From: Thiomonas sp. X19
Lineage (GTDB): Bacteria; Pseudomonadota; Gammaproteobacteria; Burkholderiales; Burkholderiaceae_C
Direction: 5' to 3'
Assembly (NCBI RefSeq): GCF_900089495.1
Contig: NZ_LT605203.1
Location: forward strand, 2,649,340-2,662,569
DNA: 13,230 nucleotides
Shown: piece by piece, positions 1-6,759 of the stretch
How the letters are laid out: each line of letters opens with the position of its first letter
How positions within the stretch are numbered: position 1 is the first letter of the stretch
The notes under the pieces: model-generated
Told to the model about the DNA's origin: nothing
What the model saw: only the letters and a program-made list of their open reading frames with translations
The model's database searches: none
Translations under genes and position numbers: made by a program

Positions 1-111
1 CGATGAGACAGCGGTCGAAGCGGACCGTACGCACCGTGTACCAGGGTGTAACCGTCCTGGAACCGAGCGCTGCCGCGAAGAGTGGTGATGTTCGGTTGGT
101 CTTCGCTTCAG
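1..111. other. Unassigned sequence at the left edge
   Basis: No convincing gene is visible. All frames on the minus strand and one on the plus strand are open, as expected for a short GC-rich piece, and none gives a recognisable domain. It could be the edge of a gene that lies mostly left of the window. It ends where the IS21-like terminal repeats begin. Confidence 0.3.
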
Positions 112-290
112 TGCGTATTCCGGCGAACGTGACCGCTGATTCCGGTGAACGTGACCGATCCGGGTGTTGCGCGGTTTGATTTTAGGTTTGGGTTGCTTGC
201 TTTGAGGGTTGTGTTTCCTTTTTCGGTGGTTTGTTGAAGCTTTTTGAGCAGGCCCCTGCCAGGCCGCCGGAGACCCCCCTCTGGATCGAG
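112..290. mobile_element. IS21-family-like terminal fragment (remnant)
   Basis: Two copies of an 18-bp repeat, ATTCCGGCGAACGTGACC at 117-134 and ATTCCGGTGAACGTGACC at 139-156, lie 22 bp apart and differ at one base. They sit just inside a TGCG tip at 112. Closely spaced multiple repeats at the ends are typical of IS21-family elements, where they are binding sites for the IstA transposase. No istA or istB reading frame accompanies them, and the integrase gene begins at 373, so only a terminal stub seems to be left. A weak 64-codon minus-strand frame over 108-302 shows no IstB features and is not called as a gene. The right limit of the fragment is a guess. The family assignment rests on repeat layout and recalled repeat sequence, not on a search. 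Confidence 0.45.
117..156. repeat. Two direct repeats of 18 bp, period 22 bp
   Basis: Copies at 117-134 and 139-156 match at 17 of 18 positions (C/T at the eighth base). The 22-bp period is about two helical turns, so a protein bound to both would sit on the same face of the DNA. They are best explained as transposase binding sites of an IS21-like end. Confidence 0.8.
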
Positions 291-291
291 G

Positions 292-320
292 CATGGACGC
301 ATGCACGATGCGTCCCCATG
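292..320. repeat. Inverted repeat downstream of the integrase gene
   Basis: GGACGCAT (295-302) and ATGCGTCC (308-315) are perfect complements around a 5-nt loop. A further CAT/ATG match lies outside after a two-base bulge. It lies past the 3' end of the leftward integrase gene, where a terminator could be, but no T-run follows on either strand, so intrinsic termination is doubtful. Confidence 0.45.
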
Positions 321-372
321 GGCACGGGTGGTTGATTATTGAGCTCGTGGTGGTGGTCGCTTGAGTGCTTGC

Positions 373-1419
373 TTACCCCAACTTCTGCGCCAACTTCTCC
401 GCCTCGATGTGGGTGTAGCGCTTGAGCATGGCGAGTGACTTGTGGCCGGTCATCGAGGCCACTTCCATGACGCCAAGGCCTTTCTCGAACAAGCGCGACG
501 TGGCTTCGTGGCGTAAGTCATGGAAGCGTAGGTCGATCAGGAATGTGGGGTCGGGCTTGGAGTTGGATACCGCGCAGTCAGTTTGATACGCCGCCAGCGC
601 ACGCGCCTTGCAGCGAGTCCAGGCTTTCTCGAAACTGTCCTTGTTCTGCCAACCGAACACCCGGCCATCGATGCGGCGGGGCAGGGCGCGCAGGGCGTCC
701 ACGGCTGCGCTGGACAGCGCCACGGTTCGGCTTTCACCATTCTTGGTGTCCACCAGATGCGCGGTGCGCCGCGCCAGATCGATGCGCGACCATTCCAGCC
801 CGAGCAGTTCGCCCAGGCGCATGCTGGTCTCGACGGCCAGCGTGATGATCTGCGGCAGACCCACCACTTGCGACCGCGCGGCAGCCGCACCGCGCCGCAA
901 GGCATCGAGTTCACCGGGCCGCAGCCGACGATCACGGCCCTTCGGCTTTACCGGCTTGCGAATCGCGCGCACCGGGTTGCCCGCAGGCAAGGTGATGGAC
1001 ATTTCCTGCTCGGCATAAGTGAACAGGTTCGAGAGGGCTGCAAGCCGATGGATAACGGACTGCGCCGCGTAGCCTGCCTCGACGAGTTCGTTGCGCCATG
1101 CCGCCACATCGACGCTGCGCACGGCGCTCAGGAATGACGCGCCGAACCGCTCACGCGCCACGCGCAGGTTCGACGCCGCACTATGATCCTTTTTCATCGG
1201 CAACACATGCTTTGTGTAGAGGGCCACAACCTGATCGATGGTGATCTTCCCCGCGTCGTCGCGCAGCACGGCACGATTGCCGCGTTGGACTTCGCGCTCG
1301 ACCTCGCGAGCCCAGGCTTCGGCATCGGCTTTCAGATCGAAGGTGCGCGAAATGGACGGCATGCCGCGCTGCCTGATTTGTGCGCGCCAACCGTTTTTGC
1401 GTTGCTCGAAGTAGGCCAT
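373..1419 (-). CDS. Site-specific tyrosine recombinase (integrase)
   Basis: It catalyses integration and excision of the element at the neighbouring tRNA-Pro site by DNA breakage and rejoining through a phosphotyrosine. The 348-aa protein has an N-terminal arm-binding-like region (about 1-60), a core-binding helical domain (about 60-155) and a C-terminal catalytic domain. Visible catalytic residues are R201 (in SMRLGELLGLEW), K226 (in DTKNGESR), H300 and R303 (in HDLRHEATSR), H326 (in TGHKSL) and Y335 (in KRYTHIE), the full tyrosine recombinase set. The ATG at 1419 is chosen because GGGGG at 1425-1429 sits five bases upstream as a ribosome binding site; a TTG directly before it (1422) is possible. 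The gene reads away from the tRNA fragment 90 bp upstream of its start. It appears intact. A phage-like or ICE-like origin cannot be told apart here. Confidence 0.95.
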   Translation of the reverse strand: MAYFEQRKNGWRAQIRQRGMPSISRTFDLKADAEAWAREVEREVQRGNRAVLRDDAGKITIDQVVALYTKHVLPMKKDHSAASNLRVARERFGASFLSAVRSVDVAAWRNELVEAGYAAQSVIHRLAALSNLFTYAEQEMSITLPAGNPVRAIRKPVKPKGRDRRLRPGELDALRRGAAAARSQVVGLPQIITLAVETSMRLGELLGLEWSRIDLARRTAHLVDTKNGESRTVALSSAAVDALRALPRRIDGRVFGWQNKDSFEKAWTRCKARALAAYQTDCAVSNSKPDPTFLIDLRFHDLRHEATSRLFEKGLGVMEVASMTGHKSLAMLKRYTHIEAEKLAQKLG

Positions 1420-1421
1420 CA

Positions 1422-1440
1422 ATTCCCCCTAGATTCCCCC
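1422..1440. promoter_or_regulatory. Tandem ATTCCCCC sites at the integrase translation start
   Basis: ATTCCCCC occurs at 1422-1429 and again at 1433-1440, spaced by 11 bp, one helical turn. On the coding strand this reads GGGGGAAT twice. The proximal copy provides the integrase ribosome binding site. The pair lies between int and the attachment site, so it could be an arm-type integrase site or an operator for autoregulation. The repeat is seen; the role is inference. Confidence 0.4.
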
Positions 1441-1511
1441 AAATGAGGCAAATAATTCATGCAGAGCAAGCTTTCATGCGGGCTCCAGCCTACTACATTT
1501 CGGAATGGGGT

Positions 1512-1549
1512 GCAGGGGGTCGGAGGTTCGAATCCTCTCGCTCCGACCA
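1512..1549 (+). other. tRNA-Pro 3'-end fragment, putative attachment site (attR-type junction)
   Basis: The 38 nt contain a variable-loop end, a T arm (GGAGG, loop TTCGAAT, CCTCT), a 3' acceptor strand CGCTCCG, discriminator A and an encoded CCA at 1547-1549. This matches the 3' half of bacterial tRNA-Pro as I recall it, where the 5' acceptor strand is CGGAGCG. The D arm, the anticodon stem and the 5' acceptor strand are absent upstream, so it is not a functional tRNA gene. With the integrase beside it, the simplest reading is the direct-repeat copy left when an element integrates into the tRNA 3' end. Confidence 0.8.
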
Positions 1550-1558
1550 ATCTTCACC

Positions 1559-1593
1559 AGCCGGTTGTGCCCATCCTGCACAACCGGCTTTTT
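1559..1593 (+). terminator. Rho-independent terminator, originally of tRNA-Pro
   Basis: A perfect 12-bp stem, AGCCGGTTGTGC at 1559-1570 and GCACAACCGGCT at 1578-1589, closes a 7-nt loop and is followed by a T-run at 1589-1593. It lies 9 bp past the CCA of the tRNA fragment, so it looks like the native terminator of the tRNA gene. It marks the chromosomal side of the junction. Confidence 0.9.
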
Positions 1594-1722
1594 CATGGGC
1601 CTTCGCTGACGTGCCCGAGGGCGAGGGGATCAGGAAATGCAGGCAGTGCGGAAGTGCGTTGGCCGTGCTTGGGTTGGCTCCCGCCTGCCAACATGGCGTC
1701 AACCCCAAAAAGGTCGTGCACC
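1594..1722. promoter_or_regulatory. Leader region of the flavoprotein gene, with a TTGGC palindrome
   Basis: This 129-bp stretch separates the tRNA terminator from the flavoprotein start and should hold its promoter, but I cannot pick out clear -35 and -10 boxes. It contains GTTGGC (1673-1678) and GCCAAC (1687-1692) as an inverted repeat around 8 bp, with another GTTGGC at 1659-1664. The palindrome could be an operator or a small hairpin. Confidence 0.3.
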
Positions 1723-2913
1723 GTGAGCCATCCCATGCACCATGATGTCGCCATCATCGGGGCCGGGGCTGCTGGCATGATGTGCGCCGCCGTGGCGGGG
1801 CAACGGGGTCTGCGGGTGGTCCTCATCGAGCACGCGGCGCGCGTGGGCGAGAAGATCCGCATCTCGGGTGGCGGTCGCTGCAACTTCACCAATGCCCAGG
1901 CGGGGCCGCAGCACTTCGTTTCCCGCCAACCCGGCTTCGCCCGCGACGTTCTGTCACGCTACACCCCGCGCGACTTCACGGCCCTCGTGCGCCGGTACCG
2001 CATTGCCCATCACGAGAAACACAAAGGCCAGTTGTTCTGCGATGACAGCAGCCAGCAGATCATCGACATGCTGCGAGCCGAATGCGAACTTGGACGCGTG
2101 CAATGGCTGCAACCCTGCGGTGTGCGTGGCGTGGCGCGCGAGGGCTCGGGTTTTCGACTCGAGACCGATCAAGGCCCGCTGCAGGCGCGGCGCGTGGTTG
2201 TGGCCACGGGTGGCCTGCCGGTGCCGAAGATCGGCGCCACCGACTACGGCCTGCGGCTGGCCAGGCAAATGGGTTTGCAGGTGGTGTCGCCACAACCCGC
2301 GCTTGTTCCCCTGGCCTTCGCTGCCGAACCCTGGAGGCCTTTTGCCGAGCTGGCTGGCGTGGCGCTTGAGGTGAGGGTGGCGTGCGGCGGACAGCATTTC
2401 GACGAGGACTTGCTGTTCACGCACCGCGGCCTGTCCGGCCCCGCCATTCTGCAGATCTCCAGTTTTTGGAACCCGGGCGACAGCTTGCGACTCGACCTGT
2501 CGCCGGGCAACGATCTGGGTGAAGCGCTGCGGCTTGCCAAACTGCAATCGCGCCAGTCGCTGCTCAATGTGCTGGGGCAATTTCTGCCGCGCCGCCTGGC
2601 ACAGACCTGGGTGGAGATGCAGCGGCTTCCATCCGACCGACGCATCGCCGAACTGGCGGATGCCAAACTCAAGGCCCTTGGCGCTTCGCTTTGCGCATGG
2701 TCGCTGCAGCCCACGGGTACCGAAGGGTGGCGCAAGGCCGAGGTCATGCGGGGTGGGGTGGACACGGCGGAGTTGCACCCCGCCACGCTCGAAGCCCACA
2801 AAGTTCCCGGGCTGCATTTCATCGGTGAAGTGGTCGATGTCACCGGCTGGCTGGGCGGCTACAACTTCCAGTGGGCCTGGGCCAGCGGCTACGCGGTGGG
2901 CATGTCGGTTTGA
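1723..2913 (+). CDS. BaiN/RdsA (YhiN/HI0933) family FAD-dependent oxidoreductase
   Basis: This is a soluble flavoprotein of the YhiN/HI0933 family; the physiological substrate of most members is not settled. The N-terminal dinucleotide-binding motif IIGAGAAGMM is followed by the family signatures SGGGRCNFTN, HEKHKGQLFCDDSSQQI, VVATGGLPVPKIGATDYG and FTHRGLSGPAILQISS. Near the C-terminus lie GGVDTAEL and GEVVDVTGWLGGYNFQWAW, the second FAD contact region. Length from the GTG at 1723 is 396 aa, close to the 400 aa of E. coli YhiN, and the match runs end to end. GTG 1723 is chosen because AAAAAGG ends 9 bases upstream. ATG 1735 and ATG 1693 are in-frame alternatives. The frame also stays open upstream through the tRNA fragment and terminator, but that part is not real coding sequence. 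It is the first chromosomal gene after the island. Confidence 0.92.
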   Translation: MSHPMHHDVAIIGAGAAGMMCAAVAGQRGLRVVLIEHAARVGEKIRISGGGRCNFTNAQAGPQHFVSRQPGFARDVLSRYTPRDFTALVRRYRIAHHEKHKGQLFCDDSSQQIIDMLRAECELGRVQWLQPCGVRGVAREGSGFRLETDQGPLQARRVVVATGGLPVPKIGATDYGLRLARQMGLQVVSPQPALVPLAFAAEPWRPFAELAGVALEVRVACGGQHFDEDLLFTHRGLSGPAILQISSFWNPGDSLRLDLSPGNDLGEALRLAKLQSRQSLLNVLGQFLPRRLAQTWVEMQRLPSDRRIAELADAKLKALGASLCAWSLQPTGTEGWRKAEVMRGGVDTAELHPATLEAHKVPGLHFIGEVVDVTGWLGGYNFQWAWASGYAVGMSV

Positions 2914-2999
2914 TCGAAGGTGGCCGTGGCAACAGACGCAGCGGCGCTTTATGCTGCCTTGGACGAACTTCCGACTCAACACTGCATCTTCGCTGTTTC

Positions 3000-3995
3000 A
3001 TGGCCATGACCAAGTCCACGCATCCAACCATTTCCAGCCCCAGCCCTGTGATGCAGGAGCTGTTGCAACGCATTGCCCGCGCCGCGCCGCCTCCCTTGTG
3101 GCGCCTGAGTGCCCAGCAGGCGAGGGCGGCGTACGAGGCAGTCTCCGGCGTGCTCGATATCGCCCCACCGCCACTTGCCGAGGTGATGGACCTAGACTGT
3201 CCTGCCCGTGATGGCGCTCGCTTGCCGGTGCGACGCTACTGCGCCAAGTTGGCTGGCACCACGGCGGACTTCAACACACCACCTGGCGCTTTGCTCTACC
3301 TGCACGGCGGCGGTTTCGTCATCGGCAGTGTGGCGACACACGACATCCTGTGCCGGCAACTGACACTGCATTCCGGCTGTGCCGTGTTTTCATGCGACTA
3401 CCGTCTGGCGCCTGAGCATGCCTTCCCGACAGCCGTGAACGACGCCTGGGACGCACTCGCATGGCTGCGCGAAAACGCGGCCATGCTGGGCGTGGATGCA
3501 GACCATATCGCCATCGGTGGCGACAGCGCGGGCGGCACCCTGGCCACCGTCTGCGCCATCCTGGCACGCGATGCGGCCTGGCCATTGGCGCTGCAGCTCC
3601 TGTTCTATCCGGGCACGGCGGGGTGGGCGCAGACCGCATCTGCCGCGCATTTCGCCCATGGCTTTCTGCTCGAAGCCGAATCCATCGACTGGTTCTTCAA
3701 CCATTACCTACCCCGGCCCGAAGACCGTCACGACTGGCGTTTCGCCCCGCTGCTGGCGCCCGATCTGCATGGCGTGGCACCGGCCTGGATCGGCGTTGCC
3801 GGCTGCGATCCCCTGCATGATGAAGGCGTGCTCTACGCCGAGCGTCTGCGTCAGGCGGGTGTGCCCGTAGCGCTGCGCGAATGGCCCGGCGTCACGCACG
3901 ATTTCATTCGCATGGGCCGCGCCTTGCCGCAGGCAGGCCAGGCCGTGCAGGAGGCTGCCGCTGCCTTGCGCCATGCCTGTCAGCCGCAAGCTTGA
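3000..3995 (+). CDS. Alpha/beta hydrolase, HSL (esterase/lipase family IV)
   Basis: A carboxylesterase-type hydrolase, probably acting on short-chain esters in the cytoplasm; no signal peptide is visible. The 331-aa protein has the oxyanion-hole motif HGGGF (102-106), the nucleophile elbow GDSAGG (S176), the acid in GCDPLHDEG (D270) and the catalytic histidine in THDFIRMG (H300). An N-terminal cap of about 75 residues precedes the core. DYRLAPEH follows the oxyanion motif, as is usual in the HSL family. ATG 3000 is preferred because an upstream ATG at 2871 lies inside the previous gene. ATG 3006 and ATG 3051 are alternatives, and none has a strong ribosome binding site. It starts 86 bp after the flavoprotein gene in the same direction. 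The natural substrate cannot be inferred. Confidence 0.93.
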   Translation: MAMTKSTHPTISSPSPVMQELLQRIARAAPPPLWRLSAQQARAAYEAVSGVLDIAPPPLAEVMDLDCPARDGARLPVRRYCAKLAGTTADFNTPPGALLYLHGGGFVIGSVATHDILCRQLTLHSGCAVFSCDYRLAPEHAFPTAVNDAWDALAWLRENAAMLGVDADHIAIGGDSAGGTLATVCAILARDAAWPLALQLLFYPGTAGWAQTASAAHFAHGFLLEAESIDWFFNHYLPRPEDRHDWRFAPLLAPDLHGVAPAWIGVAGCDPLHDEGVLYAERLRQAGVPVALREWPGVTHDFIRMGRALPQAGQAVQEAAAALRHACQPQA

Positions 3996-4044
3996 ATGCC
4001 AAGGCCCTTGAGCCACGCAGTCCTTCCACACCCATCCCCCGGCA

Positions 4045-4926
4045 ATGTTTCCATCGCCTCGAACCATGATTCCCGTGCAACGCGAGACCTACCGTTTTCT
4101 CCACCGCCTGCAGGTGCGCTGGGCCGAGGTGGACATGCAGCAAGTGGTGTTCAACGGCCATTACCTGCTGTACTTCGATACCGCCATGAGCGCCTTCTGG
4201 AAGGCCCTCGGTCTGCCGTATGCCCAGGGCCTGCAAGCCTTGGGCGGCGACCTGTATGTGAAAAAAGCCAGCCTCACCTATCACCGCCCGGCACGGCTCG
4301 ACGACTGGATCGACGTCGGGATCGGCCTCACCCGGCTGGGCCACAGCAGCTTCACCCTGCACACCGCCATGTTCGTGCAGGACCGTCTGCTGGTCAGTGG
4401 CGAAATGGTCTATGTCTTCACCACCAGCGGCGCGCAGGCCAAGCCGCAGACCTTGCCGCCAGCGCTGCGCGACCTGCTCGAAGCCCATGCGCGCGGCGAG
4501 CCCATGCTGCGCGTGCAACTCGGCGACTGGGCCGAACTCGGCGAAGCCGCCGGCAGCCTGCGCACCGCCGTGTTCGTGCACGAGCAAGGCATTCCCGCTG
4601 AGATGGAATGGGACGAACACGACGCCACATGTCGCCACGCCGTGGTGTTCAACCGTCTGGACATGCCCGTGGCTTGCGGGCGTTTGTTGCCGGACGGGCA
4701 TATCGGCCGTGTGGCCGTGGTGCAGGCCATGCGCGGTGGCCACGCCGGCAAACTGGTGATGCACGCCCTCATGCAAGCAGCCCATGCGGCTGGCCACAGC
4801 CATGCGGAAATTTCGGCGCAACAAGCGGTGACGGGCTTTTATCGCCGCCTGGGTTTCAGCAGCCTGGGCGAACCCTATGCCGAAGCTGGCATTGCCCACA
4901 TTCGCATGCGCGCTGCACTGGGTTGA
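4045..4926 (+). CDS. Fusion of YbgC/FadM-type hotdog thioesterase and ElaA/YjcF-like GNAT acetyltransferase
   Basis: The N-terminal half (about 20-145) is a 4HBT hotdog domain. VRWAEVDMQQVVFNGHY carries the catalytic Asp (D30) at the place seen in YbgC-type acyl-CoA thioesterases and is followed by the helix YLLYFDTAMSAFWKALG. The C-terminal half (about 155-290) is a GNAT domain of the ElaA/YjcF type: RTAVFVHEQGIPAEMEWDEHD, the acetyl-CoA loop RVAVVQAMRGGHAGK, and a C-terminal FYRRLGFSSLGEPY with IAHIRM. One domain would hydrolyse an acyl-CoA and the other transfer an acetyl group from acetyl-CoA; whether they share a substrate is unknown. The start is uncertain: ATG 4045 or ATG 4066 (which begins MIPVQRETY), neither with a good ribosome binding site. 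It lies 49 bp after the hydrolase gene. Confidence 0.9.
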   Translation: MFPSPRTMIPVQRETYRFLHRLQVRWAEVDMQQVVFNGHYLLYFDTAMSAFWKALGLPYAQGLQALGGDLYVKKASLTYHRPARLDDWIDVGIGLTRLGHSSFTLHTAMFVQDRLLVSGEMVYVFTTSGAQAKPQTLPPALRDLLEAHARGEPMLRVQLGDWAELGEAAGSLRTAVFVHEQGIPAEMEWDEHDATCRHAVVFNRLDMPVACGRLLPDGHIGRVAVVQAMRGGHAGKLVMHALMQAAHAAGHSHAEISAQQAVTGFYRRLGFSSLGEPYAEAGIAHIRMRAALG

Positions 4927-4963
4927 GCGCGGATTTTCAGCGCCTGCCCGGGCGGGGTTGATG

Positions 4964-4981
4964 CCGCAATGCAGCTTGCGG
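4964..4981. terminator. Possible weak terminator hairpin between convergent genes
   Basis: CCGCAA (4964-4969) and TTGCGG (4976-4981) form a perfect 6-bp stem around a 6-nt loop in the 56-bp gap between the thioesterase-GNAT gene and the convergent NRDE gene. No T-run follows, so it is a weak candidate; termination here may be Rho-dependent. Confidence 0.3.
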
Positions 4982-4982
4982 T

Positions 4983-5810
4983 CTACTGTGCCGTGCGCCA
5001 GTTCCAGACAAAGTCCGGCGGGCTGGCGATGCCGGGTTGATGCTGCAGTTCACGCGCCAGCGCGCTGCCGTCGAAATCCAGCCGCAGCAGGGTCGAGCAG
5101 CGCGTGCCATAACCTGGCATGCGGATGAATGCGGCCGATAGCGCCCGCTCCCATTCCAGGCTGACGCCGGTTTGCGGCAAGGCGGCATCGGGAGCGATCT
5201 GCTCACGCTGCAAGGCCTGGGTCAGAACGTCGAACGACGCTGTCCTTTCAACTTCCGCGATTTCCGCGCTCTCGGCCAGCGCAGCCTTCAAAGCCTGGAC
5301 CTTGGGCCAGGGCGCGTCCAGGGCGGCGTTGGAGAGGCCGTGTAGACCCGGCGCCACACTGCAGTTCTGCTGCGGGTGATTTGACAGCCAGCGCATGGCA
5401 CCCGACTGCATGTCACCCAGCAGCAGGTTGAACCCGGCGTAGGCCTGCGCGCTGGATTGAACGGCCTGGGCGAAGGCGGCTGGGGAACAGTCGGCCATGA
5501 TGCTGCCATCCTGCGGATGCAGGCCGAGCAAATAGCGCAGGGGCAGCAGTCCGCGCGAGGGGGCTTCGGCGCGCTCCAGCGCCGGATCGCGCACATTCGT
5601 GACGGCGGCGAAACGTCCGCGACGTGTCAGCCCCAGCCAGATGCCGCCGCTGCGCAAGTCCTGGCCGCTGAGCACTTCGGTCGCCGGTGCGGCGTCGGGG
5701 CGCCACCAGCGCATCGGCAGGGTCGGGCGGTCCAGCCATTCGTCGCGGTTGGCGGCGAGCAGCAGGGTTCGCGGCCGCCCGGGTTGCCATGACCAGGCGA
5801 TGAGGCACAT
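4983..5810 (-). CDS. NRDE family protein (TANGO2-like)
   Basis: The 275-aa protein begins MCLIAW and carries the family's defining NRDE motif at residues 21-24 (LLLAANRDEWLDRP), followed by SGGIWLGLTRRGRFAAVTNVR and a later GLSNAALDAPWPKV block. These are the conserved parts of the NRDE superfamily, which includes eukaryotic TANGO2. The Cys2 start is typical, and an Ntn-hydrolase-like fold has been proposed for the family, but no reaction is firmly established in bacteria. ATG 5810 has a good ribosome binding site (GAGAGGGGGG) just upstream. It lies 13 bp downstream of ygfZ on the same strand, so the two are probably one transcript. Length and termini look normal. Confidence 0.9.
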   Translation of the reverse strand: MCLIAWSWQPGRPRTLLLAANRDEWLDRPTLPMRWWRPDAAPATEVLSGQDLRSGGIWLGLTRRGRFAAVTNVRDPALERAEAPSRGLLPLRYLLGLHPQDGSIMADCSPAAFAQAVQSSAQAYAGFNLLLGDMQSGAMRWLSNHPQQNCSVAPGLHGLSNAALDAPWPKVQALKAALAESAEIAEVERTASFDVLTQALQREQIAPDAALPQTGVSLEWERALSAAFIRMPGYGTRCSTLLRLDFDGSALARELQHQPGIASPPDFVWNWRTAQ

Positions 5811-5823
5811 CGCGACCCCCCTC

Positions 5824-6759
5824 TCAATCTTGCGGGGGCAGGATATAGGGCAGTGTCGCGAGGCGCAGCGCCGGGCCGTCCGCCGTGCCAGCGTGCAGAC
5901 TGCCGGGCTCGGTCGCCGCGGTGATTTTCAGCTCCGCCAAAGCTTCCCAGCCGGTCTCGGCCGGCGCGGCGTTCACCACCAAGCCGCAGGGCTGCGCGGG
6001 ATCGGCACTGTGGACGATCTCGTCCCCCGGCGCCAGGGCCGTTGGGCTGAGCAGCCGGTAAGTGCGCCGCTTGATGGTGCCACGGTACTGCGTCCGCGCG
6101 ACGATCTCCTGCCCCGGATAGCAACCCTTCTTGAAGTCGACCGCGCCCAGGGCTTCGTAATTCAGCATTTGCGGCACGAACTGCTGCGCCGTGGCGGCCG
6201 TGACATGACCGATGCCGGCGCGAATCTCGCCGAGCGACCAGGCCTCGGTCGAACCGGCGGCCATGGTTGCGACCCACTGCGCGGCGGCGGATCGTACTTC
6301 CGGCGATTCGGCCACCAGGAGCAGGCGTCGCAAGCCGGGCGCATCGGCCAGGCGCACCACGCACAGGCCCGCCTCCCGCAGCAGCGACCAGGGCGCGGCA
6401 GGACAGGGCAGTCCGGCAGGTGCCTCGCCCTGGGGCAGCAGCAAGCCGAACAGCGCACGCTCTGGGGTCGCGTCGTCCAACTTGCATTGCAGGCGCAAGA
6501 TGAACATGCGCAGGCGCTTGAGCGTGGCCTCGGCAAGGGTGGCGTCCAGCAACATGGCAATCGCGCCGTCGGCTTCCCTCCACAGCAAAAAATCAGCCAG
6601 CATGCGGCCCTGGGGCGTGCACATCGCAGCCATGCGCGCCGTTTTCTCGGGCCAGTTTTGCACGCTCTGGGTGAGTTGGGCTTGCAGCAGATCTGCAGCT
6701 TGCGGGCCATGGGCTCGCAGCATGGCCAGATGGGGCAGGGGGGTGATGGTGGATGGCAT
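5824..6759 (-). CDS. ygfZ: Folate-binding protein YgfZ (Fe-S cluster repair/assembly, GcvT-like)
   Basis: YgfZ is a cytoplasmic folate-dependent factor that supports synthesis or repair of certain iron-sulfur enzymes such as MiaB. The 311-aa sequence carries the hallmark KGCYPGQE motif with C213 (E. coli C228), within an FKKGCYPGQEIVART block, after a GcvT-like N-terminal domain with TPQGRMLADFLLWR. Length is close to the 326 aa of E. coli YgfZ. The start ATG at 6759 opens toward the divergent region shared with mltG; no strong ribosome binding site is visible. It leads the leftward ygfZ-NRDE pair. A ygfZ gene divergent from mltG-tmk-holB is an arrangement I recall from Burkholderiales. Confidence 0.93.
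   Translation of the reverse strand: MPSTITPLPHLAMLRAHGPQAADLLQAQLTQSVQNWPEKTARMAAMCTPQGRMLADFLLWREADGAIAMLLDATLAEATLKRLRMFILRLQCKLDDATPERALFGLLLPQGEAPAGLPCPAAPWSLLREAGLCVVRLADAPGLRRLLLVAESPEVRSAAAQWVATMAAGSTEAWSLGEIRAGIGHVTAATAQQFVPQMLNYEALGAVDFKKGCYPGQEIVARTQYRGTIKRRTYRLLSPTALAPGDEIVHSADPAQPCGLVVNAAPAETGWEALAELKITAATEPGSLHAGTADGPALRLATLPYILPPQD

Larger units (their letters stand above)
1..1549. mobile_element. Right-hand end of an integrative element (genomic island) inserted at tRNA-Pro, partial
   Basis: The segment holds a tyrosine recombinase gene next to a 38-nt copy of a tRNA-Pro 3' end, the classic layout of an island integrated at a tRNA 3' end. The tRNA fragment is followed by an intact terminator and then by ordinary chromosomal genes, so the island must extend to the left and this is its right boundary. 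The left part (1-372) has no convincing gene. It contains an IS21-like terminal fragment, which suggests accretion of other mobile DNA. The left boundary, the intact tRNA and any cargo are outside the window. The island reading is inference; the recombinase and the tRNA fragment are seen directly. Confidence 0.7.

Noticed and set aside
108..302. 64-codon minus-strand open frame
   Set aside because: It spans the IS21-like terminal repeats, shows no domain, and is better explained as non-coding terminal sequence.
1508..1549. A functional tRNA gene
   Set aside because: The 5' acceptor strand, D arm and a complete anticodon arm are absent upstream; only the 3' part is present.
1459..1722. N-terminal extension of the flavoprotein reading frame
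   Set aside because: It would translate the tRNA fragment and the terminator; family length and the GTG ribosome binding site place the start at 1723.
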